Part shown: positions 5,334-12,085 of the stretch, piece by piece
How positions within the stretch are numbered: the first letter of the stretch is position 1
Layout of the letters: every line of letters starts with the position of its first letter
Origin: Caldilineaceae bacterium
GTDB lineage: Bacteria; Chloroflexota; Anaerolineae; Caldilineales; Caldilineaceae
Direction: 5' to 3'
Length of the DNA: 16,001 nucleotides
Assembly: GCA_028819675.1 (NCBI GenBank)
Contig: JAPPKT010000180.1
Span: 1 to 16,001, forward strand
Program-made: the position numbers and the translations under genes
Notes under the pieces: generated by a model
What the model was told of the DNA's origin: nothing
What the model saw: only the letters and a program-made list of their open reading frames with translations
The model's database searches: none

Positions 5334-7499
5334 TCAGGAAGCTTGTACCAGACCTTTGGTTTGGCCAAGATAGAGCCACACAATTCTGATTTCATCATAA
5401 GAGTATTCGTCGCCCAGGACTTCCTTTGCGGGCGAGAGGTATTCCCCTCCCGTCTCTACCAATGCCGCTCTGATTTTGTCGAATCGTTCCTGGGGAGGTA
5501 ACAGGGGGCCGAGGTCCAGCTTTTCGCCTGCACGGACCATTCGATTCAGATGGCCGGCGATCGTACTCTCCGCGAGGCCGCGTTCTCGCGCAATCTCCTT
5601 GATGGACATGCCTTGCTGCAGTAGCTGTCTGGTCTGATCGTAAGTGGAGCCGAGACGTTTACCTCGATCCGACTTGCTTCGCTTTCGGGCCGGAATAAAT
5701 CGCTCCTTGAGGTCGTGTGAGCTGGCATAATCGACGATCGCGGCCAAGAAGGTATCACCAAGCTGTTCAAGCTTCCTTGTGCCCACTCCAGAAATCCGGC
5801 TCAGGCTGTCCCGGCTCTGAGGAATGTAATAGGCCATCTGCTGCAAGGTGACATCGCCAAAGATCACATAGGGTGGTACATCACTTTCGGTGGCCAATCT
5901 GCTGCGTAGGCCCCGGAGCACACTGAATAATGCACGGTCATAGTCCAAGGCCGCGCGACTCGCAGTCGATTCTTTTTCATCCTCGCGTTTGGGCCGGGCA
6001 AGCGCTAACTCCTCACGGTTCTTAAGAAACAGTCTTCCGGCTTTGGTGACTCTTAGCGTCGGGTACTCCCCGCTGCTCTTGAAGAGCAGACCTTCGGCCA
6101 CAAGAAGGCCGGCTATCTCCTTGAGTTCTCCGTCTGAGAACTCTTCGGCAATGCCATAGACACTCAGTTTGTAGTGGCCACGTTGCCTGATGGCCTTGGT
6201 GTTCGCACCGCGCAGCACGGCGCTTACATGGTTGATACCGAAACGCTGCTCAGTGCGGATCACTGCCGAAAGGATCTTCTGGGCGATGATTGTGGCGTCG
6301 AACTCCTCTTTCGGCACCAGGCAAAAGTCGCAGCCGCCGCAGTTTTCTCGGTCCCACTCCTCGCCGAAGTAGCCGAGGATGTACTTTCGCCTGCAAGACT
6401 GCAATTGGCAGTATTCGACGACTTGACCCAGCTTATGGCGTGCGTTTTGGCGCTCCGATTCATCCTCGGACTTGTCGATAAGAAACTCGAGCTTACTAAC
6501 GTCGCCGAAGGAGTAGAATAGGATGCAATCGCCAGGTAGGCCGTCGCGTCCCGCCCGGCCCGTTTCCTGATAATAGCCCTCAAGTGACTTGGGAATGTCG
6601 TAGTGAACCAGCAAGCGAATATTGGGCTTGTCGATGCCCAAGCCAAAAGCGATAGTCGCCACGACGATTGAAACACGGTCGTGCACGAAGGACTCTTGAG
6701 TCTGACGCCTCACTTCGTTCTCAAGACCGGCGTGATATGGCTGCGCGTCGAGTCCAGTATCACGGAGGTGAGCGGCCAGTTCCTCAGTGTCTTTTCGGGA
6801 AGTACAGTAGATAATCGCTGACGAGTCCTTGTGCCTCTCAAGTAGTGCCACGAGCAGGTCGAAACTGTCGCTCCTTTTGGGCACGATGCCGTAGCTGAGA
6901 TTCGGTCGATTGAAACTGGCGATGAATTGACGAGGCCGGCTCAACTGAAGCTGGTCGACGATGTCGCGGCGTACTCGTTCGGTGGCGGTTGCCGTCAGTG
7001 CGAGGAAGGGCACGCCTGGCATCTTCCTGCGTAGTTCGCCAAGTCGACGGTAGTCGGGGCGAAAGTCGTGTCCCCACACAGAGATGCAGTGGGCCTCGTC
7101 AACAGCAACAAGACTCACCCGGAGGCTGGCGAGAAAGTCTTGAAATTCCGGTAATGAGAGTCTCTCCGGTGCAACGTACAGAATTTTGAGAGTGCCTTGG
7201 CGTACCCGTTCATGTACGCGGCGCACTTCAAAGTAAGGCATCGTACTGTTGATGGCGCCAGCTGAAATTCCGTTTGCCTGGAGTGCGTCCACCTGGTCCT
7301 TCATCAATGCTATCAGAGGGGAGACTACCAGGGTCAGGCCGTCGAGGCGTAGGGCGGGCAACTGGTAGCAGAGTGACTTGCCACCGCCGGTCGGCATGAG
7401 GACCAGTGCGTCTTCTCCGTTGAGAACGCTGGTGATGATCTCTTCCTGCAGTGGGAGGAATTCGTCGTAGCCGAAGTATTGCTTTAGCAGGTCTAGCAT
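5334..7499 (-). CDS. recQ: ATP-dependent DNA helicase RecQ
   Basis: A 721-residue 3'-5' DNA helicase of the RecQ family, acting in recombination, fork repair and unwinding of branched DNA. Helicase domain 1 carries the Walker A TGGGKS (37-42), motif II DEAH (134-137) with the RecQ loop CISVWGHDFRPDY, and motif III ALTATAT. Helicase domain 2 has YCTSRKDTEELA, HAGLE, ATIAFGLGIDKPNIR and the arginine-finger motif QETGRAGRDG (311-320). The zinc site is C369, C387, C390, C393. The RQC winged-helix region runs about 400-500 and an HRDC domain about 517-594 (PPYVIFGDVTLQQMA). The C-terminal part (about 617-706, with MSIKEIARERGLAESTIAGH) is a helix-turn-helix extension found in many long bacterial RecQs. 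In E. coli the aromatic loop reads SQWGHDF; here Val replaces Gln. The ATG at 7497-7499 has AGGAAG 10 bases upstream. It is a DNA-repair gene between two metabolic genes, 142 bp after the dehydrogenase. Confidence 0.97.
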   Translation of the reverse strand: MLDLLKQYFGYDEFLPLQEEIITSVLNGEDALVLMPTGGGKSLCYQLPALRLDGLTLVVSPLIALMKDQVDALQANGISAGAINSTMPYFEVRRVHERVRQGTLKILYVAPERLSLPEFQDFLASLRVSLVAVDEAHCISVWGHDFRPDYRRLGELRRKMPGVPFLALTATATERVRRDIVDQLQLSRPRQFIASFNRPNLSYGIVPKRSDSFDLLVALLERHKDSSAIIYCTSRKDTEELAAHLRDTGLDAQPYHAGLENEVRRQTQESFVHDRVSIVVATIAFGLGIDKPNIRLLVHYDIPKSLEGYYQETGRAGRDGLPGDCILFYSFGDVSKLEFLIDKSEDESERQNARHKLGQVVEYCQLQSCRRKYILGYFGEEWDRENCGGCDFCLVPKEEFDATIIAQKILSAVIRTEQRFGINHVSAVLRGANTKAIRQRGHYKLSVYGIAEEFSDGELKEIAGLLVAEGLLFKSSGEYPTLRVTKAGRLFLKNREELALARPKREDEKESTASRAALDYDRALFSVLRGLRSRLATESDVPPYVIFGDVTLQQMAYYIPQSRDSLSRISGVGTRKLEQLGDTFLAAIVDYASSHDLKERFIPARKRSKSDRGKRLGSTYDQTRQLLQQGMSIKEIARERGLAESTIAGHLNRMVRAGEKLDLGPLLPPQERFDKIRAALVETGGEYLSPAKEVLGDEYSYDEIRIVWLYLGQTKGLVQAS

Positions 7500-7641
7500 G
7501 GGGGATTATGCTTCCTTTCGAGTGGTGCGAACGCATGGCGCCCGCTTAGGCTCACGTGTTTATGAGATAGTCCAGATCAATTGCTGGCGTTGAGGCCTTG
7601 TCGAAGTTGAAACGCGTTCATGCAGCCCTACGTGCCCCTGT

Positions 7642-8667
7642 CTACTGCCATGGCTTAAGCACCACCTTGGCGCATTGGCCGCTGGCCTGCAGCTCCCAGG
7701 CATCTTCTATACGATCGAGGGGAAAGGTGTGGGTGATGAGTTTGTCGAGTTTGTCGGGATTGGCGGCGATGACGCGCAGGATTTGCGGTGTATCGGCCAT
7801 GTTGTAGTGCCAGGAGCCGTGGAGGCTGAGGCCTTTGCGCAGCATGTCTGTGCTGACACGGATGGGAGTCTCGTCCGTACCGCTTTCGCCGACGAAGCTG
7901 ACGGTGCCTTTGCGGCGGGTGGCGTCGATGCAGAAACGGTGGGCGGCGACGACGCCGGAACAGTCTATGCTGTGATCGACGCCGCGGCCGTCGCGTGTGA
8001 GCGCCAGAACCTGGTCAAGGGCGTCAGAGTCGGTTGGGTCGATGACGGTGGCTGCGCCTAACTCCATGGCTTTGGCTGCCCGGTATTTGTTTACATCGAC
8101 CCCAATCAATGTAGCACCTCGATGCGTGCCGTTGATGACGCCGCCGAGGCCCACGGGGCCCAGGCCCGTGATCATCAATGTGTCGTCGGGGCCAATTCTT
8201 GCTCTTTGGACCGCACCGAAGGTGGGACCCAAGCCACAACAGGCCATGGAGGCATGATCGTAGGAGATGCCATCGGGAATCGGGACGAGCATCCAGTCCT
8301 GTTTGAGCATGAACTGCGACATGGTTGCTCTGCCTTCGGCGCCGTCAGGTTGGGGCGGGGGCTCTTCGGCGTCCAGGCAGTGGATGTACTCGCCGTCAAG
8401 ACAGAGTTCGCACTGCCCGCATGGTGTTTGGGGCATCACGACGACGCGATCACCGACATTGACGCGGCAGGGCTGAGCCACTTCGACGACTTCGCCGGCG
8501 GCCTCGTGACCGAGATAGGGGGCCTCTCTGCCGGAGTCGTAAACCTTAAACTCAGTACACATGGGGGCGGTATGGATCTTGACAACGACCCAGTTTTCGC
8601 CGGCGGTGGGGTTGGGAACGTCGACGACGCCTCCGTCTTTGGGTCCGAATACAGCAGCTGTCTTCAT
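7642..8667 (-). CDS. Zinc-dependent alcohol dehydrogenase (MDR superfamily)
   Basis: A 341-residue medium-chain dehydrogenase/reductase. Catalytic zinc ligands are C37 (APMC), H54-E55 in GHEAAGEV, and probably C143 or C144 in MACCGLG, the position that is Cys in classical alcohol dehydrogenases. Structural zinc is held by C83, C86, C89 and C97 (spacing 2, 2, 7). The Rossmann loop is GLGPVG (168-173), and D191 (GVDVNK) indicates NAD. The open frame extends upstream to 8853 into the preceding gene. The ATG at 8665-8667 is chosen because GAGGAAGGG precedes it and the extra 62 residues are low-complexity and lack homology signs. It follows the enolase-superfamily dehydratase by 91 bp on the same strand, so the two are probably co-transcribed and may act on the same sugar or sugar acid (inference). 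The substrate is unknown. Confidence 0.9.
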   Translation of the reverse strand: MKTAAVFGPKDGGVVDVPNPTAGENWVVVKIHTAPMCTEFKVYDSGREAPYLGHEAAGEVVEVAQPCRVNVGDRVVVMPQTPCGQCELCLDGEYIHCLDAEEPPPQPDGAEGRATMSQFMLKQDWMLVPIPDGISYDHASMACCGLGPTFGAVQRARIGPDDTLMITGLGPVGLGGVINGTHRGATLIGVDVNKYRAAKAMELGAATVIDPTDSDALDQVLALTRDGRGVDHSIDCSGVVAAHRFCIDATRRKGTVSFVGESGTDETPIRVSTDMLRKGLSLHGSWHYNMADTPQILRVIAANPDKLDKLITHTFPLDRIEDAWELQASGQCAKVVLKPWQ

Positions 8668-8676
8668 GATTTCTTT

Positions 8677-8685
8677 CCCTTCCTC
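8677..8685 (-). promoter_or_regulatory. Shine-Dalgarno site of the zinc dehydrogenase
   Basis: GAGGAAGGG on the minus strand ends 9 bases before the ATG at 8665-8667. It supports the short form of the protein over the long upstream extension of the frame. Confidence 0.6.
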
Positions 8686-8758
8686 ATTGCTTGCATTGCC
8701 GGCTGCAAGGTGTTGGACAGGCCCCCCACTATCGGCGAGACAAGCGGCCAATCGCAAA

Positions 8759-9898
8759 CTACCAGTTGGTAAAGGAGCCGTCGAGGCGGCGTACCTGCGG
8801 TGTCTCGCGCCATCTGGAGGGTTGGCGTGCGGCCGCTTCCCTGTCGAATTCAATGCCGAGACCGGGCAGATCGGTCGGCGTGAGATATCCGTCCTCCCAG
8901 TGGTGTTGCACGGGCACGATGTCGGGCAGTATTTCGGCGGGTTTGCGGGGTTGCTCCTGTACGCCGAAGTTGGAGGTGGCCAGGTTCATCTGCAGGCAGG
9001 CTGCGGATGAAACGGGGCCGAGCGGATTGTGTACAACCAGCTTGATGTAGTGGGTCTCGCACCACCCAGCGATTTTTCGGGCTTCGGTGAAGCCGCCGGC
9101 GATGCACATGTCGACGCGTGCGTAATCGATCCATTCCTCCTCGATCAGCTGGCGGAACTCCCATTTCGAGGAGAACTGTTCGCCGGCTGCGATGGGCACG
9201 TGGACGCGAGGCCGCAACGTCTTGAACGAGTCCGGGTTTTCACTGCGCAGGGGATCTTCGATGAAGAATGGCGCGTACTGCTCGACTTCACGGCAGAGCC
9301 AGATTACGTCAGGAAGGTCCAGGCGCGTGTGAACGTCGAAACAGATGTCGATCTCGTCGCCGACTGCGGTTCGTACGGCCTCGAACTGGCGCAGGGCGGC
9401 GCGCACGGCCTGGCGGGGTTCGAGGATGTCGCCGTCCTGGGGGAGACCCCAGCGTAGGAACTTCCAGCCTTGTTCCTTGGTCTCGAGGCAGCTCTCGACG
9501 AGGGGTTCCACTTCGAGGGCATGGACGTGATTGTGAGGATAGCAGACGACCTTGTCGCGGACGCGGCCGCCGAGCAGCTCATAGACGGGTACGCCGAGCG
9601 CCTTGCCTTTGATGTCCCACAGGGCGATGTCGATGGCGGAGATGGCCGAGCTCAGGACGCGCTGGGCGGGGAAGAAGCCGCCGCGGAACAGCCATTGCCA
9701 GATGTGCTCTATGCGAAAGGGGTCCTGGCCGACAAGTATCTCTTTGAAGTGCTTGACAGCGCCAATCACCGCCTGTTCGCGGCTGGTCAGACCGGACTCG
9801 CCCACGCCGAAGATGCCTTCATCGGTGTCGACGACTACGAAGAGAAAGTTGCGATGGCCGGCCCAAACTGGATAGGCGGTAATGTCGGTAATTTTCAT
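8759..9898 (-). CDS. Enolase-superfamily sugar-acid dehydratase, galactonate-dehydratase-like (mandelate racemase subgroup)
   Basis: A 379-residue enzyme of the mandelate racemase / muconate lactonizing family, which removes the alpha proton of a carboxylate using Mg2+. The N-terminal capping domain (about 1-115) contains GVGESG and an AISAIDIALWDIKGK helix. In the barrel, the metal ligands are D188 (FDVH), E214 (FIEDPL) and E240 (AAGEQ). The DxH His is H190, the second catalytic His is H290 (VVHNPLGPV), and E315 follows (QEQ). These six positions equal, with a constant shift of 5, those I recall for E. coli D-galactonate dehydratase (183, 185, 209, 235, 285, 310). Dehydration of an aldonate or uronate-derived acid to a 2-keto-3-deoxy acid is therefore the likely reaction; the exact sugar acid is not determined. 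The ATG at 9896-9898 has GGAG 6 bases upstream. It is probably the first gene of the leftward operon, with its promoter in the divergent region 9899-10256. Confidence 0.88.
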   Translation of the reverse strand: MKITDITAYPVWAGHRNFLFVVVDTDEGIFGVGESGLTSREQAVIGAVKHFKEILVGQDPFRIEHIWQWLFRGGFFPAQRVLSSAISAIDIALWDIKGKALGVPVYELLGGRVRDKVVCYPHNHVHALEVEPLVESCLETKEQGWKFLRWGLPQDGDILEPRQAVRAALRQFEAVRTAVGDEIDICFDVHTRLDLPDVIWLCREVEQYAPFFIEDPLRSENPDSFKTLRPRVHVPIAAGEQFSSKWEFRQLIEEEWIDYARVDMCIAGGFTEARKIAGWCETHYIKLVVHNPLGPVSSAACLQMNLATSNFGVQEQPRKPAEILPDIVPVQHHWEDGYLTPTDLPGLGIEFDREAAARQPSRWRETPQVRRLDGSFTNW

Positions 9899-10166
9899 CG
9901 GACACTCCTCGGAGACTTTAGGCGAAATGGGTTTGCCCTCGCCATTAAAGAGATGTCAACGGGGGCGAGAGGAATTTGGGTCGGACTGAAGATGGTCAAT
10001 CGAAGGCAAAGCCGCCCGTCGCAACTATCAGATGCGGGCCGTCAGTCCAGGTAATATGCAACGTCGCGGTACCCTGCAAAGCCTACACGCGACAGAAGAA
10101 CTTCGCAAGCCGACCCGCTCGCGGCAGGCAGTGATTCACCGGAGTAGCTGGCATTGGTCCAGTTTT

Positions 10167-10189
10167 CGGCCAGCTGGCCGTCTTTTATT
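10167..10189 (+). terminator. 14-bp perfect palindrome plus T-rich tail: terminator or operator
   Basis: CGGCCAGCTGGCCG (10167-10180) is its own reverse complement and is followed by TCTTTTATT. As RNA it gives a 5-bp GC stem, AGCU loop and U-rich tail, like an intrinsic terminator on the plus strand. Its end lies 7 bases before the -35 of the rightward gene, so it may equally be an operator for a dimeric regulator. Confidence 0.45.
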
Positions 10190-10216
10190 GCAGTTCGGGC
10201 CGTGTTTCCGTATGAT
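10188..10216 (+). promoter_or_regulatory. Candidate promoter of the rightward zinc dehydrogenase
   Basis: The -35 is TTGCAG (10188-10193), then exactly 17 bp, then -10 TATGAT (10211-10216; 5 of 6 consensus bases). The predicted start near 10223 leaves a short leader with the Shine-Dalgarno site at 10246-10250. Confidence 0.5.
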
Positions 10217-10245
10217 GGGGCCAGATTCAAATTCAGAACTCATAT

Positions 10246-10250
10246 GGAGG
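10246..10250 (+). promoter_or_regulatory. Shine-Dalgarno site of the rightward zinc dehydrogenase
   Basis: GGAGG, 6 bases before the ATG at 10257. It fixes the start; the frame is open for 75 further codons upstream, but that stretch contains the promoter and has no recognisable domain. Confidence 0.75.
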
Positions 10251-10256
10251 ACTTTG

Positions 10257-11303
10257 ATGCGAGCGCTCGTCTGGACTGCGCCGGAAGTGATGGAGATGCA
10301 GGAGCAGCCCGATCCCATGCCAGTTGCTGATGAAGTGGTCGTTCGCGTGGCCTACGCGGGTATCTGCGGCTCGGAGCTGAGCGGGTTTCTGGGACACAAC
10401 GCCCTGCGCACGCCGCCGCTGGTGATGGGGCATGAGTTTGCGGGCGAGATCGTAGAGGTCGGACGGGAGGTAACCGGACTTGAGGTAGGCGACGCGGTGA
10501 CGGTGAACCCGCTTACGTACTGCGGGCAGTGCCGCACATGTCATATGGGTTTGACGCAACTTTGTCCGGAACGGCGGCTGGTGGGGGCGCACAGGCCGGG
10601 CGCTTTTGCGGAATATGTCAGTACCCCTGCGTTCGTGACGCACAAGTTGCCGGACGGGATGTCTCTGCGCACAGGTTCTCTGACGGAGCCGGTGGGCGTG
10701 GGCGTGCGCATCGGCCGGCTGGCGGGCGATGTGGAAGGAGAGTCGGCGCTGATTATCGGGGCAGGGCCGATTGGGCTGCTGGCCCTGCAGGCGCTGAAGC
10801 TGGCCGGCGCGGACCAGATCTTCATCTCGGACCTGGACCCTGAGCGTCTGGCGATGGGCGGCGCACTCGGCGGCATCACAGTTACGCCGGCTGGAGGCGG
10901 CCTTGGCGGGGCCGGCCAGGGGGCGGACGTGGTTGAGACGGTCAAGGAGGCCACCGGCGGCGAGGGGGTAGCGGTCTCGGTTGACGCGGTGGGGACGGGG
11001 GGTACACGCAGCCAGTGTGTAGACGCTACTCGGAATGCTGGAATCCTGATTCTTTCCGGCCTGCATGAAGAGACGAGCCCGATGCCAGCGGCGGCGATAA
11101 TTCGCCAGGAATTGACGGTGCGGGGCAGTTTTGCATACGGCGCGGCCGACTTTGCAGACGGCCTAGAGGCGTTGCACGCGGGCCACTACCGGCTTGACCC
11201 GTGGATTATTGAAGCTCCGCTGGCGGAGGGTGGGGACTGGTTTAAGCGTCTCATCCACAGTCCGGGCAATGTTTCGAAGGTGCTGCTGGTTCCGGACCGA
11301 TGA
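10257..11303 (+). CDS. Zinc-dependent dehydrogenase, sorbitol/threonine dehydrogenase type (MDR superfamily)
   Basis: A 348-residue polyol- or sugar-type dehydrogenase. Catalytic zinc ligands are C37 (GICGSE), H59-E60 (GHEFAGEIVEVG) and E144 in the SLTEPVGVGV segment typical of sorbitol and threonine dehydrogenases. Structural zinc is held by C89, C92, C95 and C103. The Rossmann loop is GAGPIG (168-173), and D192 points to NAD. After that loop, residues about 200-223 form an unusually Gly-rich stretch, several residues longer than I expect for the family, where an LGAxxVI segment is normal. It could be a lineage variant or the trace of a local slip. The protein differs from the zinc dehydrogenase at 7642-8667 (Glu versus Cys at the third catalytic position), so the two are not recent duplicates. 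It stands first in the rightward group and faces the dehydratase across a shared control region, which suggests the same sugar (inference). Confidence 0.9.
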   Translation: MRALVWTAPEVMEMQEQPDPMPVADEVVVRVAYAGICGSELSGFLGHNALRTPPLVMGHEFAGEIVEVGREVTGLEVGDAVTVNPLTYCGQCRTCHMGLTQLCPERRLVGAHRPGAFAEYVSTPAFVTHKLPDGMSLRTGSLTEPVGVGVRIGRLAGDVEGESALIIGAGPIGLLALQALKLAGADQIFISDLDPERLAMGGALGGITVTPAGGGLGGAGQGADVVETVKEATGGEGVAVSVDAVGTGGTRSQCVDATRNAGILILSGLHEETSPMPAAAIIRQELTVRGSFAYGAADFADGLEALHAGHYRLDPWIIEAPLAEGGDWFKRLIHSPGNVSKVLLVPDR

Positions 11304-11313
11304 TGAATTCGAC

Positions 11314-11319
11314 GGGGAG
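11314..11319 (+). promoter_or_regulatory. Shine-Dalgarno site for the TTG start of the DUF433 gene
   Basis: GGGGAG, 8 bases before the TTG at 11328. No in-frame ATG lies near, so this site supports a TTG start. Confidence 0.55.
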
Positions 11320-11327
11320 TTGTCACT

Positions 11328-11657
11328 TTGGCAAAGCCAAAGACGAAAACTTCAGATGAAAGCGCTGAGAACATCGTAAATGAACAAGGCGTCCCAGTAA
11401 TCGCCGGCGCCGACTTTAAGGTCCGGCAGATCGCCATGGACTATACCGAGATGGGGTATGATGTGGCTGGGATCCAAGGACAGCATCCATTTCTCTCCAG
11501 GGCCCAGATAAGGCTGGCGATCTCCTATTACCTTAAGGACAAGAAGTCTTTCGACGCAGAGATAGAAGAAAGCGCGCGCGAATATGAAAGGCTACACCGT
11601 GAATCGGCCAACTCACCGATCCGCCAGAAGCTCCGTGAGCGGCGAGCAAAAAGTTGA
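11328..11657 (+). CDS. DUF433 domain protein, putative antitoxin
   Basis: A 109-residue protein. Residues about 23-75 match the DUF433 pattern: PVIAGADFKVRQIAMDYTEMGYDVAGI, then a short HPFLSRAQIRLAISYYLKDK helix pair. The predicted helix-turn-helix of this family is thought to bind DNA and/or the partner toxin (the example segment is given here in parts: PVIAG 23-27, YDVAGI 44-49, RAQIRLAISYY 58-68). The charged tail (about 75-109, rich in Glu, Arg and Lys) is likely the flexible toxin-binding part (inference). It begins with TTG 24 bp after the dehydrogenase stop and overlaps the following gene by 4 bases (TTGA), the layout of a co-translated antitoxin-toxin pair. Its small size and order (antitoxin first) fit type II systems. 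Autoregulation is expected but no operator was recognised; transcription may come from the dehydrogenase promoter. Confidence 0.8.
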   Translation: MAKPKTKTSDESAENIVNEQGVPVIAGADFKVRQIAMDYTEMGYDVAGIQGQHPFLSRAQIRLAISYYLKDKKSFDAEIEESAREYERLHRESANSPIRQKLRERRAKS

Positions 11658-12001
11658 GCCTAGCACTATACATGGATCATTGCGTAAAGGGTGCTATAAC
11701 CGAGGGCCCTCGCATTCGAGGTGTTGATGTTCTGACTGCGAGCGAAGACGGTGCATCGCGAATTGATGACGAAATGCTGTTGCGACGGGCCACCGAATTG
11801 GGTCGAGTTCTCTTCAGCCAGGATGTTGACTTGCTCAGATTGGCTGCCAGTTTTCAAAGAACGGGTATCGAGTTTAGCGGCCTCCTGTACGTGCATCAGT
11901 TGCGACTGAGCGTCGGCCAAGTAGTAGAGGACCTCGAAGTCGCGGCAAAGGCGCTGGACCCTGAGGAGATCGCGAATCGAATTGAATTCTTTCCGCTGTA
12001 G
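11654..12001 (+). CDS. DUF5615 PIN-like protein, putative toxin nuclease
   Basis: A 115-residue single-domain protein of the PIN-like DUF5615 type, the usual partner of DUF433. PIN-fold toxins are Mg2+-dependent RNases that use a cluster of acidic residues. Candidates here are D8 (LYMDHC), D38/D39/E40 (RIDDEML) and D57/D59 (FSQDVDLL). GVDVLTA (23-29) and ATELGRVLFS (46-55) are the other recognisable family segments. The usual LDED-like N-terminus reads MDHC, so one acidic residue is replaced. The chosen start is TTG, within the TTGA overlap with the DUF433 gene; the first ATG in frame (codon 7) would cut off the first beta strand. There is no strong Shine-Dalgarno site, which fits translational coupling. 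Whether it is toxic or part of another nucleic-acid response is not shown. Confidence 0.8.
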   Translation: MSLALYMDHCVKGAITEGPRIRGVDVLTASEDGASRIDDEMLLRRATELGRVLFSQDVDLLRLAASFQRTGIEFSGLLYVHQLRLSVGQVVEDLEVAAKALDPEEIANRIEFFPL

Positions 12002-12005
12002 GTAT

Positions 12006-12019
12006 CCAGTTGCCACTGG
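12006..12019 (+). repeat. Small hairpin after the toxin-like gene
   Basis: CCAGT (12006-12010), loop TGCC, ACTGG (12015-12019), starting 4 bases after the stop of the DUF5615 gene. It has no T-run, so it is at best a weak terminator or an mRNA 3'-end structure. Confidence 0.25.
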
Positions 12020-12085
12020 CAAGGGACATTTCCTCAGTCCAAGCTAGCTCAATTACATTCCTCACTCTTTCCCAGGAGAATTCCT

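Larger units (their letters stand above)
9899..10256. other. 358-bp divergent control region
   Basis: It lies between the leftward dehydratase operon and the rightward zinc dehydrogenase. It holds a promoter for the rightward gene (10188-10216) and a 14-bp palindrome with a T-rich tail (10167-10189). For the leftward gene, a perfect TTGACA (minus strand, 9954-9959) has no good -10 at normal spacing, and a nearby TTTAAT has no good -35; that promoter is unresolved. No convincing gene is seen. Confidence 0.55.

Noticed and set aside
8668..8853. 62-residue N-terminal extension of the zinc dehydrogenase
   Set aside because: It overlaps the 3' end of the dehydratase gene, shows no domain, and a good Shine-Dalgarno site precedes the internal ATG at 8667.
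9954..9959. Perfect TTGACA on the minus strand upstream of the dehydratase
   Set aside because: At 16-18 bp spacing the -10 positions are C/A-rich and do not resemble TATAAT, so a promoter could not be supported.
10032..10256. 75-residue N-terminal extension of the rightward zinc dehydrogenase
   Set aside because: The stretch contains the palindrome and promoter, and the family N-terminus begins exactly at the ATG with GGAGG upstream.
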